NCBI GenBank assembly: GCA_035640475.1
Contig: DASQWC010000034.1
Location: forward strand, 1 to 14,349
Reading direction: 5' to 3'
Origin: DASQWC01 sp035640475
GTDB lineage: Bacteria; Actinomycetota; JAICYB01
DNA: 14,349 nucleotides
Shown: positions 1 through 7,562 of the stretch, piece by piece
Numbering within the stretch: the first letter of the stretch is position 1
Layout of the letters: each line of letters begins with the position of its first letter
Position numbers and translations under genes: made by a program
Notes under the pieces: generated by a model
The model's input: only the letters and a program-made list of their open reading frames with translations
Told to the model about the DNA's origin: nothing
Databases searched by the model: none

Positions 1-1
1 G

Positions 2-337
2 CATCTGGCTCCGATGACCCGCGGACTTCTCGCGACCTGCTACGCGAAGCTGGCCTCGGACGGCACGTCTGTACGCGATGCGCTCGAAGTCGCTTACAGG
101 GGTGAGCCCTTCGTGCACGTGCTGGCTGGGGGGGTGCAGCCGACCACGAAGCAGGTGTCGGGTTCGAACCACGCGCTGATCGGTGTGGAAGCAGACGACC
201 GGACGGGGACGGCGATCATCACATGCGCGATCGACAATCTCGGCAAGGGAGCAGCCGGTCAAGCAATTCAAAACGCAAATCTCATGCTCGGTGTCGACGA
301 GACCGCGGGCTTGAGTGCGATGGGCGTGTACCCGTGA
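2..337 (+). CDS. argC: N-acetyl-gamma-glutamyl-phosphate reductase, C-terminal part (5' truncated by window edge)
   Basis: The last 111 codons of argC, the NADPH-dependent enzyme that reduces N-acetylglutamyl phosphate to the semialdehyde (third step of arginine synthesis, cytoplasmic). The fragment opens with HLAPMTRGLLATCY, matching the family's conserved HLxPMxRG segment. It closes with the typical C-terminal block IDNLGKGAAGQAIQNANLML. The catalytic cysteine and the N-terminal Rossmann domain lie upstream of the window. The stop TGA (335-337) overlaps the argJ GTG, so the two genes are translationally coupled. A short A/T-rich run at 261-283 encodes conserved residues of the C-terminal block and needs no special explanation. 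Confidence 0.95.
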   Translation, partial: HLAPMTRGLLATCYAKLASDGTSVRDALEVAYRGEPFVHVLAGGVQPTTKQVSGSNHALIGVEADDRTGTAIITCAIDNLGKGAAGQAIQNANLMLGVDETAGLSAMGVYP

Positions 338-1515
338 GCGTCACGGCGGCCGAGGGCTGGAAGGCGGCCGGCGTGCGTGCGGGCACGAAGCCGTCCGGCG
401 AGCTCGATCTGGCGCTTGTCGTCTCCGATCGACCGGCGACGGTGGCCGGCGCGTTCACGACGAGCAAGGTTCCCTCGGCCCACGTGCAGCTGTGCCGTCC
501 TCGCGTAGCCGCAGGCCACAGCCGCGGCTTCTGTGTGAGCGCCGGCATTGCCAACGCGTTCACGGGCGAGCCGGGTGTGCGCGACGCGGAGGTGATGGCG
601 TCGGCCGCAGCGGCCGCAGTGGGTGTCGAGGAGAATGACATGCTCGTCGCCGCGACGGGAACGATCGGGGAGCGGCTCCCGATGGATCTCGTTCTCGCCG
701 GTGTGAGCGAAGCCGCTGCGTCATTGTCCGTGGACGGCGGAGCGGCGGCGGCAGATGCGATCAGGACGACCGACGCGTACGCGAAGACGGCCATCCGCAC
801 GATCGAGATCGACGGCACTACCGTCACGATCGGCGGCATGGCCAAGGGCGCCGGCATGATCGCGCCGCGCATGGTGCCGCAAGCGACACTGCTCGTATTC
901 CTGACGACCGATGCATCGGCATCCGCGGAGTTGCTCCGTGACGTCGTCACGGGCGCGCTGCCGCGCTCGTTCAACGCGATCACCGTCGACGGGTGCATGT
1001 CGACGAGTGACACCGTTCTGTTGTTCGCCAACGGCGCGGCGGGCGTGAATGCGCATGGCTCGAAGGCGTTTGCGGACGCCGTCACGGATGTGATGGCCGA
1101 GCTCGCGTACGCCGTCGTTGCCGACGGCGAGGGCGCGAGCCGGGTGATCCGCGTGCGTGTGACGGGCGCCGCCGGGGACGCGGATGCGTACGCTGCCGCT
1201 CGCGAAGTTGCCGGCTCCGTGCTGGTGCGCTGCGCGATCTTCGGCGGGGATCCGAACTACGGTCGCGCCGTCCAAGCGCTCGGACAGGCCGGCTGCGCGC
1301 TCGATCCGGACAAGCTGCGGATCGGCGTCGGGGGCGTCGAGCTCTCCGTCGGCGGAGAGCCGACGGGCCGCGTCGAGGAAGCCGCGAAAGCGATCGCCGG
1401 CGACGGCGACGTGATCATCGACATCGACCTCGGACTCGGCTCGAGCTCGTTCGAATACCTCACGTGCGATCTCACACCCGACTACGTCCGGTTCAACGCG
1501 GAGTACACGACGTGA
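334..1515 (+). CDS. argJ: Glutamate N-acetyltransferase / ornithine acetyltransferase
   Basis: A 393-residue ArgJ (family norm about 400). It transfers acetyl from N-acetylornithine to glutamate; some members also use acetyl-CoA. ArgJ is made as a precursor that cleaves itself before a nucleophilic threonine. Here the glycine-rich segment KGAGMIAP (residues 171-178) precedes the ATLL site, making Thr185 the expected nucleophile and new N-terminus of the beta chain. The TG of AATGTIGERLP matches the oxyanion-hole region. TVDGCMSTSDT and the C-terminal NAEYTT are also typical. Two motifs differ from the usual pattern: three extra residues (VPQ) before the cleavage site, and SAGIANAFTG where NSGxANAxTG is usual. 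The GTG start at 334 lies in the GTGA shared with the argC stop; the frame is open further upstream, but that would run deep into argC. Confidence 0.95.
   Translation: MSVTAAEGWKAAGVRAGTKPSGELDLALVVSDRPATVAGAFTTSKVPSAHVQLCRPRVAAGHSRGFCVSAGIANAFTGEPGVRDAEVMASAAAAAVGVEENDMLVAATGTIGERLPMDLVLAGVSEAAASLSVDGGAAAADAIRTTDAYAKTAIRTIEIDGTTVTIGGMAKGAGMIAPRMVPQATLLVFLTTDASASAELLRDVVTGALPRSFNAITVDGCMSTSDTVLLFANGAAGVNAHGSKAFADAVTDVMAELAYAVVADGEGASRVIRVRVTGAAGDADAYAAAREVAGSVLVRCAIFGGDPNYGRAVQALGQAGCALDPDKLRIGVGGVELSVGGEPTGRVEEAAKAIAGDGDVIIDIDLGLGSSSFEYLTCDLTPDYVRFNAEYTT
1500..1503 (+). promoter_or_regulatory. Shine-Dalgarno sequence for argB
   Basis: GGAG lies 8 nt before the argB GTG, inside the 3' end of argJ. 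It supports choosing GTG at 1512 over the upstream in-frame ATG at 1464. Confidence 0.45.
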
Positions 1516-2390
1516 GCACGAGAGCCGACACGGCCGTCCTCATCGACAAGGCGCGCACGCTCGTCGAGGCGCTGCCGTACATCACGCGCTTTTCGGGCAA
1601 AGTCGTCGTCGTGAAGTACGGCGGGAACGCCATGACCGATCCGAACCTCGCACGATCGCTCGCGCGTGACGTCGTCCTCATGCACTACGTCGGGATGCGG
1701 CCGGTGATCGTCCACGGTGGTGGCCCGCAGATCTCGGACCTCATGCGCAGGCTCGACCAGGAGCCCACGTTCGTCGACGGCTACCGCGTCACGGGCGCCG
1801 CGGAGCTCGACATCGTCCGCATGGTGCTCCAGAAGACCAACAAGGAGCTCGTGGCCATGCTCAACGCGCACGGTGACCTTGCCGTCGGTGTGTCCGGTGA
1901 GGACGCCAACCTCATTCGCGCCTTGCGGATGACGGGAGCCGGGGGAGCCGACCTCGGCTTTGTGGGCACCGTCGACCGTGTCGATCCGAAAGTCGTCGAG
2001 GGACTGCTCACGTCGGGCTTCATCCCGGTGATCGCGCCCATCGGCGTCGGGAGCGACGGTCAGGCGTACAACATCAACGCCGATCACGCCGCCGCGGCCG
2101 TCGCGGGAGCGCTGCGCGCATCAAAGCTCGTCTTCCTCACCGACGTAGAGGGGCTGTACCAGGACTTCGGTGACGAGGGTTCGCTGCTGCCGAGGGTCAC
2201 CGTTCCCGCGTTGGAAAAGATGCTCGAAGGCGGAAGCTTGTCCGAAGGAATGATCCCGAAGATCCGGGGGTGCGTGGAAGCGCTGCGGTCCGGGGTGGAG
2301 CGAGCGCACATCCTGGACGGTCGCGTCGAGCATGCGCTGCTGCTCGAGATCTTCACGGACTCGGGCGTCGGAACGATGGTGGCGTGGTGA
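1512..2390 (+). CDS. argB: Acetylglutamate kinase
   Basis: A 292-residue N-acetyl-L-glutamate kinase of the amino acid kinase fold, catalysing the ATP-dependent second step. Visible motifs in order: VVVKYGGNAM (ATP-site lysine Lys35), VHGGGPQI (glycine-rich acetylglutamate and phosphate loop), GVSGEDANLI, NINADHAAAAVAG, LTDVEGLY and GMIPKI. About 29 residues precede the first beta strand (KVVVVKYGG). Arginine-inhibited hexameric enzymes carry such an N-terminal helix, while the short E. coli enzyme lacks it, so feedback inhibition by arginine is inferred. The GTG start overlaps the argJ stop in a GTGA with GGAG 8 nt upstream. The protein ends in GVGTMVAW, close to the usual terminus. Confidence 0.96.
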   Translation: MSTRADTAVLIDKARTLVEALPYITRFSGKVVVVKYGGNAMTDPNLARSLARDVVLMHYVGMRPVIVHGGGPQISDLMRRLDQEPTFVDGYRVTGAAELDIVRMVLQKTNKELVAMLNAHGDLAVGVSGEDANLIRALRMTGAGGADLGFVGTVDRVDPKVVEGLLTSGFIPVIAPIGVGSDGQAYNINADHAAAAVAGALRASKLVFLTDVEGLYQDFGDEGSLLPRVTVPALEKMLEGGSLSEGMIPKIRGCVEALRSGVERAHILDGRVEHALLLEIFTDSGVGTMVAW

Positions 2391-3607
2391 ACGCGATACT
2401 CGGCAACGTCAAACGTTACGACGTGTCGTTCACCCACGGCGACGGCGCCTGGCTCTACGATTCCTCGGGCGAGCGTTACCTCGATTTTCTCGGCGGCGTC
2501 GCCGTCTGTTCCCTCGGACATGCACACCCGGCGATCACGCAGGCGATCCAGGAGCAGGCGGCGAAGCTCCTGCACGTCAGCAATCTCTTTTACACGCCGG
2601 CGATCGTCGAAGCGGCCGAAGCGATCAACGCACGGCTCGGCATGGGCCGCGTCTACTTCTGCAATTCGGGAACCGAGGCGAACGAAGCGGCCATCAAGGC
2701 CGTCCGGAAGCATGTATGGCGACGGGGGGAAGACCAGCGGTACGAGATCGTCGCCGTCGAAGGCTCGTTCCACGGCCGGACGCTCGGCGCCCTGGCGGCG
2801 ACGATGCAGCCGGCCAAGAAGCTCGGGTTCGGCCCGGTGCCCGACGGCTTCGTCTCGGTTCCCCTGAACGACCGCGTAGCTCTCGACAAAGCCGTGACGA
2901 ACAAGACCGCGGCGATCATCATCGAGCCCATCCAGGGCGAGAGCGGCATCCGGCCGCTGACCCCCGCGTATGCGCAGATGGCCAGGCGCCTCGCATCCGA
3001 GCGCGGCGCTGCGCTCGTGGTCGACGAGATCCAGACCGGGGTGGGGCGGACCGGCCGGTGGTGGGGATTCGAGCACCTCGGGATCACTCCCGACTTCGTC
3101 ACGCTCGCAAAAGCGCTCGGCTCCGGCTTCCCGGTCGGCGCAATGTGGACGGCCGAAGCGTTCGCCGATTCGTTGCAGCCCGGCGATCACTCGACGACGC
3201 AGGGCGGCGGCCCGCTCGCATGCGCCGCCGTCGTTGCCACGCTGCGCACGATCTCCAGCGAGGGGCTCGTCCAGCGGGCCGAGGAGATCGGCAAATGGCT
3301 CGTCTCCGAGCTGGAGCCCCTCGGGTTCGAGATCCGCGGGAAGGGACTGTTGCTCGGCATCGAGCTGGGCGCTCCGCGCGCAGCCGCCGTCGTGAAGGCG
3401 GCGCTCGAGCGCCGGTTGATCGTCAACGACGTCACGCCGACGACGATCCGGCTTGCGCCGCCTCTGATCGTGACCGACGGAGAAGCCGACGTCGCCGTCC
3501 GGAGATTGAAGGACGCGCTGGCGGTTGCGGCCGGGCGAAGCTCGGACGCAAAGCCGCTGGGGGTTCGGGGGGCGCAGCGCCCCCGGTCAAGGGAGCCTCG
3601 GAAGTGA
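2387..3607 (+). CDS. argD: Acetylornithine aminotransferase
   Basis: A 406-residue class III PLP aminotransferase that converts N-acetylglutamate semialdehyde to N-acetylornithine; homologues may also act on the succinylated lysine-pathway intermediate. Visible motifs: FLGGVAVCSLGHAHP near the N-terminus, NSGTEANEAAIKAVR (PLP phosphate-binding), SFHGRTLGAL, IIEPIQGESGI, VVDEIQTGVGRTG, and TLAKALGSGFPVGA with Lys242 as the Schiff-base lysine. The GTG at 2387 gives the GTGA overlap with argB; a GTG one codon earlier (2384) is possible. The recognisable domain ends near DALAVAAG. About 23 further residues, rich in Arg, Gly and Pro, are encoded across a perfect G/C palindrome (3568-3584) and have no obvious family counterpart. 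Confidence 0.95.
   Translation: MNAILGNVKRYDVSFTHGDGAWLYDSSGERYLDFLGGVAVCSLGHAHPAITQAIQEQAAKLLHVSNLFYTPAIVEAAEAINARLGMGRVYFCNSGTEANEAAIKAVRKHVWRRGEDQRYEIVAVEGSFHGRTLGALAATMQPAKKLGFGPVPDGFVSVPLNDRVALDKAVTNKTAAIIIEPIQGESGIRPLTPAYAQMARRLASERGAALVVDEIQTGVGRTGRWWGFEHLGITPDFVTLAKALGSGFPVGAMWTAEAFADSLQPGDHSTTQGGGPLACAAVVATLRTISSEGLVQRAEEIGKWLVSELEPLGFEIRGKGLLLGIELGAPRAAAVVKAALERRLIVNDVTPTTIRLAPPLIVTDGEADVAVRRLKDALAVAAGRSSDAKPLGVRGAQRPRSREPRK
3568..3584. repeat. Perfect G/C-rich palindrome at the argD-argF junction
   Basis: GGGGGCGC, a single A, then GCGCCCCC: perfect 8-nt arms, which as RNA would form about a 7-bp stem with a 3-nt loop. It lies inside the argD coding frame, encodes part of its non-conserved C-terminal tail, and ends 19 nt before the argF start. 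No T-run follows, so it is not a classical intrinsic terminator. It resembles the palindromic units scattered in G+C-rich genomes. I found no second copy in this window. Confidence 0.7.
3590..3595 (+). promoter_or_regulatory. Shine-Dalgarno sequence for argF
   Basis: AGGGAG lies 8 nt before the argF GTG and just after the palindrome at 3568-3584. It supports GTG 3604 as the start, although the same frame is open for over 1.2 kb upstream through argD. Confidence 0.55.
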
Positions 3608-4527
3608 ACGACCTGCTTCGGATCGCCGACCTCGACGGCGCCGAGCTTGTCGGCTTGCTCGATGCGGCCGTCGCGGCCAAGCGCGATCCGGCCTCGGTGC
3701 GCGGGTCGGCCGACGGGCGCGTCGTCGCCGTGCTGTTCGAGAAGCCGTCGCTCCGCACGCGCTTCTCCGTCGAGGCCGCGCTCGCACGGCTCGGCGCCCA
3801 TCCGATCGGCGCGTACGACCGGGAGGTGGGTCTCGGCAAGCGCGAGTCGCTCGAGGACGCTGCGCGCGTGCTCGAACGGTACACGGACGCGATCGTCGTT
3901 CGGACGTTCGAGCATTCGCGCGTCGAGACGCTCGCCGAGCATTCGTCCGCACCCGTCGTGAACGCGCTCTCCGACGGGCACCACCCGTTGCAGGCCCTGG
4001 CCGACCTCATGACGGTGGCGGAAGCCTGCGCCGATGCCGATCCCCGCGGACTGAAGGCGCTGAAGCTCGCCTACGTCGGCGACGGCAACAACGTGGCGCA
4101 CTCACTGATCGAGGCATGCGCGCTGACCGGGATGGAGATCGCGCTCGCGTGTCCGGCGGGCCACGAGCCGTCCTCCGAGATCGTGGCGTGGAGCAATGTG
4201 CACGGGGGATCGACCGGCGTGACGAACGATCCCGCAGCCGCGGTCGCGGGCGCGGACGTCGTCTACACAGACGTGTGGGCGTCGATGGGGCAGGAGGATG
4301 AGGCGGCCCAGAGACGCGCCCGTTTTGAAGGCTTTCGCATCACCGGCGAGCTGATGGGCCGCGCAAAAGCGAATGCGATCTTCCTGCACTGCCTGCCCGC
4401 CCACCGCGGCGAGGAGGTCGACGCCGACGTGATCGACGGACCGGCCTCCAAGGTTTTCGACCAGGCCGAGAATCGGCTCCATACGACCCTCGCGGTGTTC
4501 GTGGAGCTGTTCAAAGGGGGCGGCTGA
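3604..4527 (+). CDS. argF: Ornithine carbamoyltransferase
   Basis: A 307-residue OTCase that forms citrulline from ornithine and carbamoyl phosphate. Visible motifs: SLRTR at residues 49-53 (carbamoyl-phosphate site, usually STRTR; the second position is Leu here), HPLQ at 127-130 (HPxQ motif), DGNNVAHSL, YTDVWASMGQE containing the SMG ornithine loop, and HCLP at 262-265 with the ornithine-contacting cysteine. The C-terminal NRLHTTLAVF matches the family terminus. HCLP and SMG argue for ornithine rather than aspartate carbamoyltransferase, and its position in the operon argues for the anabolic role. The GTG start overlaps the argD stop in a GTGA, and an AGGGAG lies 8 nt upstream. The open frame extending back to 2332 is only a shadow of argD. 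Confidence 0.96.
   Translation: MNDLLRIADLDGAELVGLLDAAVAAKRDPASVRGSADGRVVAVLFEKPSLRTRFSVEAALARLGAHPIGAYDREVGLGKRESLEDAARVLERYTDAIVVRTFEHSRVETLAEHSSAPVVNALSDGHHPLQALADLMTVAEACADADPRGLKALKLAYVGDGNNVAHSLIEACALTGMEIALACPAGHEPSSEIVAWSNVHGGSTGVTNDPAAAVAGADVVYTDVWASMGQEDEAAQRRARFEGFRITGELMGRAKANAIFLHCLPAHRGEEVDADVIDGPASKVFDQAENRLHTTLAVFVELFKGGG
4514..4520 (+). promoter_or_regulatory. Shine-Dalgarno sequence for argR
   Basis: AAGGGGG lies 6 nt before the argR ATG, inside the last codons of argF. It is one of the better ribosome sites in the operon and fits a repressor gene that starts on the argF stop (TGATG). Confidence 0.5.
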
Positions 4528-4997
4528 TGCCCCGGACGACGGCCAACGACCGCGCGCACCGGCGGCAGCGGCTGATGGAGCTCCTGCGCGAGGGTCTCGA
4601 GGCGACGCAGGACGAGATCGGCGAGCGCCTCGCCGCCGACGGATTCAGCGCGACGCAGGCGACGATCTCCCGCGACCTCGAGAACCTCGGCGCCGTCCGC
4701 CGCCACGACGCCGGGCGCATCGTCTATTCCCTTCCGGACAGCAACGGTCCACCCACAGGCTTCGGCAAGCGCGTATTTGCTGAGCTCGTGCGCAGCGCCG
4801 TCCCGTCGGGAAACCTCGTCGTCATCCGGACGTTCCCGGGGATGGCCTCGACGGTGGCGGCCGTCCTGGACCAGTCGGGCCTGACCGGATTGCTGGGGAC
4901 GATCGCCGGAGACGACACGGTGTTTGCCGTCGGCGATGAGACGACCGACGGCAAGGCCCTCGCCAAGCGCATCACCGAACTGAGCGCCGAATCGTGA
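4527..4997 (+). CDS. argR: Arginine repressor ArgR
   Basis: A 156-residue ArgR/AhrC regulator of usual length. The N-terminal winged helix-turn-helix spans about residues 10-70, with ATQATISRDLENLG (42-55) matching the recognition-helix motif SQATVSRDIxxLG. The C-terminal domain (about 80-156) carries GMASTVAAVLD (105-115) and GTIAGDDT (124-131). In the family the GDD aspartates bind L-arginine and the domain forms hexamers. The arginine-bound hexamer represses arg promoters; I infer autoregulation because argR sits inside the operon. I saw no convincing ARG box in the window, so the main operator is probably upstream of argC. The ATG overlaps the argF stop by 1 nt (TGATG), with AAGGGGG 6 nt upstream. 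Confidence 0.96.
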   Translation: MPRTTANDRAHRRQRLMELLREGLEATQDEIGERLAADGFSATQATISRDLENLGAVRRHDAGRIVYSLPDSNGPPTGFGKRVFAELVRSAVPSGNLVVIRTFPGMASTVAAVLDQSGLTGLLGTIAGDDTVFAVGDETTDGKALAKRITELSAES

Positions 4998-6205
4998 CGG
5001 AAAAGTGCGTCCTGGCCTTCTCGGGCGGTCTCGATACGTCGGTGTGCGCCGCATGGCTGCGCGCCGAACGCGGTTTCGACGTCGTCGCCCTGACTGTGGA
5101 CGTCGGGCAGGGCCGCGAGCTCGACGGCGTGCAGGTGCGAGCCGACGCTGCCGGCGTTTCCGAGCTCGTCGTGCTCGACGCCCGTGATGAGTTCGTCACC
5201 GACTTCTGCTGGCCGGCGTTGAAAGCCAACGCGCTCTACGAGGGTCGGTATCCACTCGTATCGGCGCTGTCGCGTCCGCTCATCGCGAAGCACCTCGTTC
5301 GCATCGCTCGCTCCAACGGCGCGACGGCGATCGCCCATGGGTGCACGGGCAAGGGCAACGACCAGGTCCGCTTCGAGACGTCGATCGCGGCTTTGGCGCC
5401 CGACCTCGAGATCCACGCACCGATCCGCGAGATGGGCATGCAGCGCGACCAAGCAATCGCGTACGCGCAGGCGCACGGGATCCCGGTTACGGTGACTGCG
5501 GAGAAGCCGTACTCGATCGACGAGAACCTCTGGGGACGCGCGATCGAGTCGGGCATCCTCGAGGACCCGTGGACCGAGCCCCCGGCCAAGGACGTCTTCG
5601 AGACGACCGGCGGAGACGGCGAGTTTCCCGAGCATCCGGACGACGTGGTCGTCGGCTTCGAGCGTGGTGTGCCGGTCTCGCTCGACGGCCAGGCGCTCGA
5701 CCCGGTCGAGCTGGTCGCACGCATGCAGGTCCTGGCCGGGAGGCACGGCGTCGGACGGATCGACATGGTCGAGAACCGTCTCGTCGGCATCAAGTCGCGT
5801 GAGGTCTACGAGGTGCCGGCCGCGGCGGCACTTGTAGCTGCGCACATCGATCTCGAGGGACTGACGCTCGAACGCGACGTCGCGCGCTTCAAACGGTCGA
5901 TCGCCGACCGCTACGCCGAGCTTGTCTACAACGGCCTGTGGTTCGCGCCGTTGCGCGACGCGTTGGATGCGTTCGTCGACGAGACGCAGAGGTTCGTGAC
6001 GGGCGAGGTTGCGCTTCGGCTCTGGAACGGGAGCGCACAGCCGGTCGGCCGGCGATCGCCGTACGGGCTGTACGACACGTCGCTCGCGACGTACGGATCC
6101 GCCGACGACGCCTTCCGACACGACGACGCCGCCGGTTTCATCCGGCTGTGGTCGCTGCCGTTGCGCGTATGGGCCTCCAGGCAGGGCCGTGACGACGGGC
6201 GGTAA
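4994..6205 (+). CDS. argG: Argininosuccinate synthase
   Basis: A 403-residue argininosuccinate synthase that joins citrulline and aspartate with ATP cleavage to AMP. The N-terminal PP-loop AFSGGLDTS (residues 8-16) binds ATP. Further signatures are GRYPLVSALSRPLIAKHL, HGCTGKGNDQVRFE, YSIDENLWGRAIESGILEDP and GIKSREVYEVPAA. Length and motif order fit the common bacterial type. The GTG start gives another GTGA overlap, with the argR stop; only a weak purine-rich sequence precedes it, so translation probably depends on coupling to argR. The C-terminal segment YGLYDTSLATY has the usual family form. There are no missing key residues and no sign of truncation. Confidence 0.97.
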   Translation: MTEKCVLAFSGGLDTSVCAAWLRAERGFDVVALTVDVGQGRELDGVQVRADAAGVSELVVLDARDEFVTDFCWPALKANALYEGRYPLVSALSRPLIAKHLVRIARSNGATAIAHGCTGKGNDQVRFETSIAALAPDLEIHAPIREMGMQRDQAIAYAQAHGIPVTVTAEKPYSIDENLWGRAIESGILEDPWTEPPAKDVFETTGGDGEFPEHPDDVVVGFERGVPVSLDGQALDPVELVARMQVLAGRHGVGRIDMVENRLVGIKSREVYEVPAAAALVAAHIDLEGLTLERDVARFKRSIADRYAELVYNGLWFAPLRDALDAFVDETQRFVTGEVALRLWNGSAQPVGRRSPYGLYDTSLATYGSADDAFRHDDAAGFIRLWSLPLRVWASRQGRDDGR

Positions 6206-7562
6206 GCCGACCTGGGCGGCGCGTCTGCCCGGGGGCATGGCGCCGGCCGCGTGGGAGTTCCTCCATTCGCTGCCGCACGACCGTTTTCTCTGGCCCTACG
6301 ACGTCGAGGGCACGGGCGCGCACGTGCGAGCGCTGGAGAACGCGGGTGTGCTCACAAAGCGCGAGGCGTCCCGGCTGCTGCGAGAGCTCAAGTCGATGCG
6401 CGACCGCCCCGACCTCATCGAAGACGCAGACGAGGACGTCCATTCGGCCATCGAGCGCGTGCTCACCGAGCGACTCGGCCCCCTCGGCGCGAAAGTGCAC
6501 GCCGGGCGCTCCCGCAACGACCAAGTGGCGACGGCGCTGCGGCTGTGGGCGCGTGACGCACTCGGCACATGCACAAGTGCGGTGAGCGGTGCGGTCGCGA
6601 CGCTGCTGACCCGGGCCGAAGAGAACATCGGTGTGCTCGCACCCGGCTACACGCACCTGCAGCGAGCGCAGCCGGTCACCCTCGGACACTGGCTGTGTGC
6701 GCACGCCTCTGCGTTCGTGCGTGATTTGGAACGGCTCAAAGCTGCGCGCTCGTCCGCAGACGTCTCGCCGCTCGGGGCGGGCGCGCTGGCCGGAAGCACG
6801 ATCGGCATCGATCCCCGCGTCGCAGCGAATGAGCTCGGCTTCACGCGGACGTTTGCGAACTCGCTGGATGCCGTCTCGGACCGTGACTTCCTCGTGGACG
6901 GCGCCTACGCTTGCGCCGTCGCCCTGACGCACCTGTCGCGCCTCTGCGAGGAGATCGTCATGTGGTCGGGCTCCGAATTCGGCTTCGTGACGCTGCCGGC
7001 GGCCTACGCGACGGGCTCGAGCATGATGCCTCAGAAGCGCAACCCCGACGTCGCGGAGCTTGCGCGCGGGAAGGCCGGGGTCGCCGTCGGCGCACTCACC
7101 GGGCTCCTCGTCACGCTGAAGTCGTTGCCGCTGGCCTACGACCGAGACCTGCAGACCGACAAAGAGCACGTCGCCGACGTGTTCGTCACGACCGCCGCCG
7201 CCTTCCGCGCGGTTGCCGGTCTTGTGGCGGAGATGCAGTTCGACGTCGACAAGCTGGCAGCTGCCGCCTCCGACGAAGCGAATCTCGCAACAGACCTTGC
7301 GGAGGCCCTGGTACGCCGCGGCGTTCCGTTCCGCGAAGCGCACGAGCGCGTTGCGACGATCGTCCGGAGCTCCGTCGATGCTGGGCGTCCGCTGAAAGAA
7401 GGGATCGCCCAGCATCCCGAGCTCGTCTCGCCGTTGTCGCCGCGTGAGGCGGCCGCGCTCTTCAACCCTCGCGGGTCGGTCACCCGGCGACGGACGGCCG
7501 GTGGGCCGAGTCCGATGAGCGTCCGTGGGCAGATCCGGCGGCTGCGGAGAGCGCTGGTCTAG
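6189..7562 (+). CDS. argH: Argininosuccinate lyase
   Basis: A 457-residue argininosuccinate lyase of the fumarase/aspartase superfamily that releases arginine and fumarate. Visible motifs: HAGRSRNDQVATALRL, YTHLQRAQPV with His156 at the place of the duck delta-crystallin His162, SPLGAGALAGSTIGID, and the superfamily signature GSSMMPQKRNPD, whose serines (277-278) include the catalytic one. The GTG at 6189 is chosen because it gives the normal N-terminus (KPTWAARLPGG..., equivalent to KLWGGRF...). It overlaps argG by 17 nt, the longest same-strand overlap in the operon. The stop TAG shares CTAG with the stop of the opposite gene gdhA, so the operon ends with no intergenic terminator. Confidence 0.96.
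   Translation: MTTGGKPTWAARLPGGMAPAAWEFLHSLPHDRFLWPYDVEGTGAHVRALENAGVLTKREASRLLRELKSMRDRPDLIEDADEDVHSAIERVLTERLGPLGAKVHAGRSRNDQVATALRLWARDALGTCTSAVSGAVATLLTRAEENIGVLAPGYTHLQRAQPVTLGHWLCAHASAFVRDLERLKAARSSADVSPLGAGALAGSTIGIDPRVAANELGFTRTFANSLDAVSDRDFLVDGAYACAVALTHLSRLCEEIVMWSGSEFGFVTLPAAYATGSSMMPQKRNPDVAELARGKAGVAVGALTGLLVTLKSLPLAYDRDLQTDKEHVADVFVTTAAAFRAVAGLVAEMQFDVDKLAAAASDEANLATDLAEALVRRGVPFREAHERVATIVRSSVDAGRPLKEGIAQHPELVSPLSPREAAALFNPRGSVTRRRTAGGPSPMSVRGQIRRLRRALV

Noticed and set aside
261..283. A/T-rich run with ATTCA, considered as an ARG box or internal promoter
   Set aside because: It has no symmetric second half-site and encodes conserved ArgC residues; it is not placed before a start codon.
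3568..3590. Palindrome at argD-argF as a Rho-independent terminator
   Set aside because: No T-run follows, and argF begins 19 nt later in a coupled operon; termination here would cut off argF-R-G-H.
2332..3603. Upstream extension of the argF frame through argD (731 codons in total)
   Set aside because: The extension is Arg-rich with no motifs, while the other frame encodes a complete ArgD. The true argF start is GTG 3604 with a Shine-Dalgarno sequence.
4724..6238. 504-codon - strand frame antisense to argG and argR
   Set aside because: No recognisable domain; it exactly shadows the codon pattern of argG, which has all its motifs.
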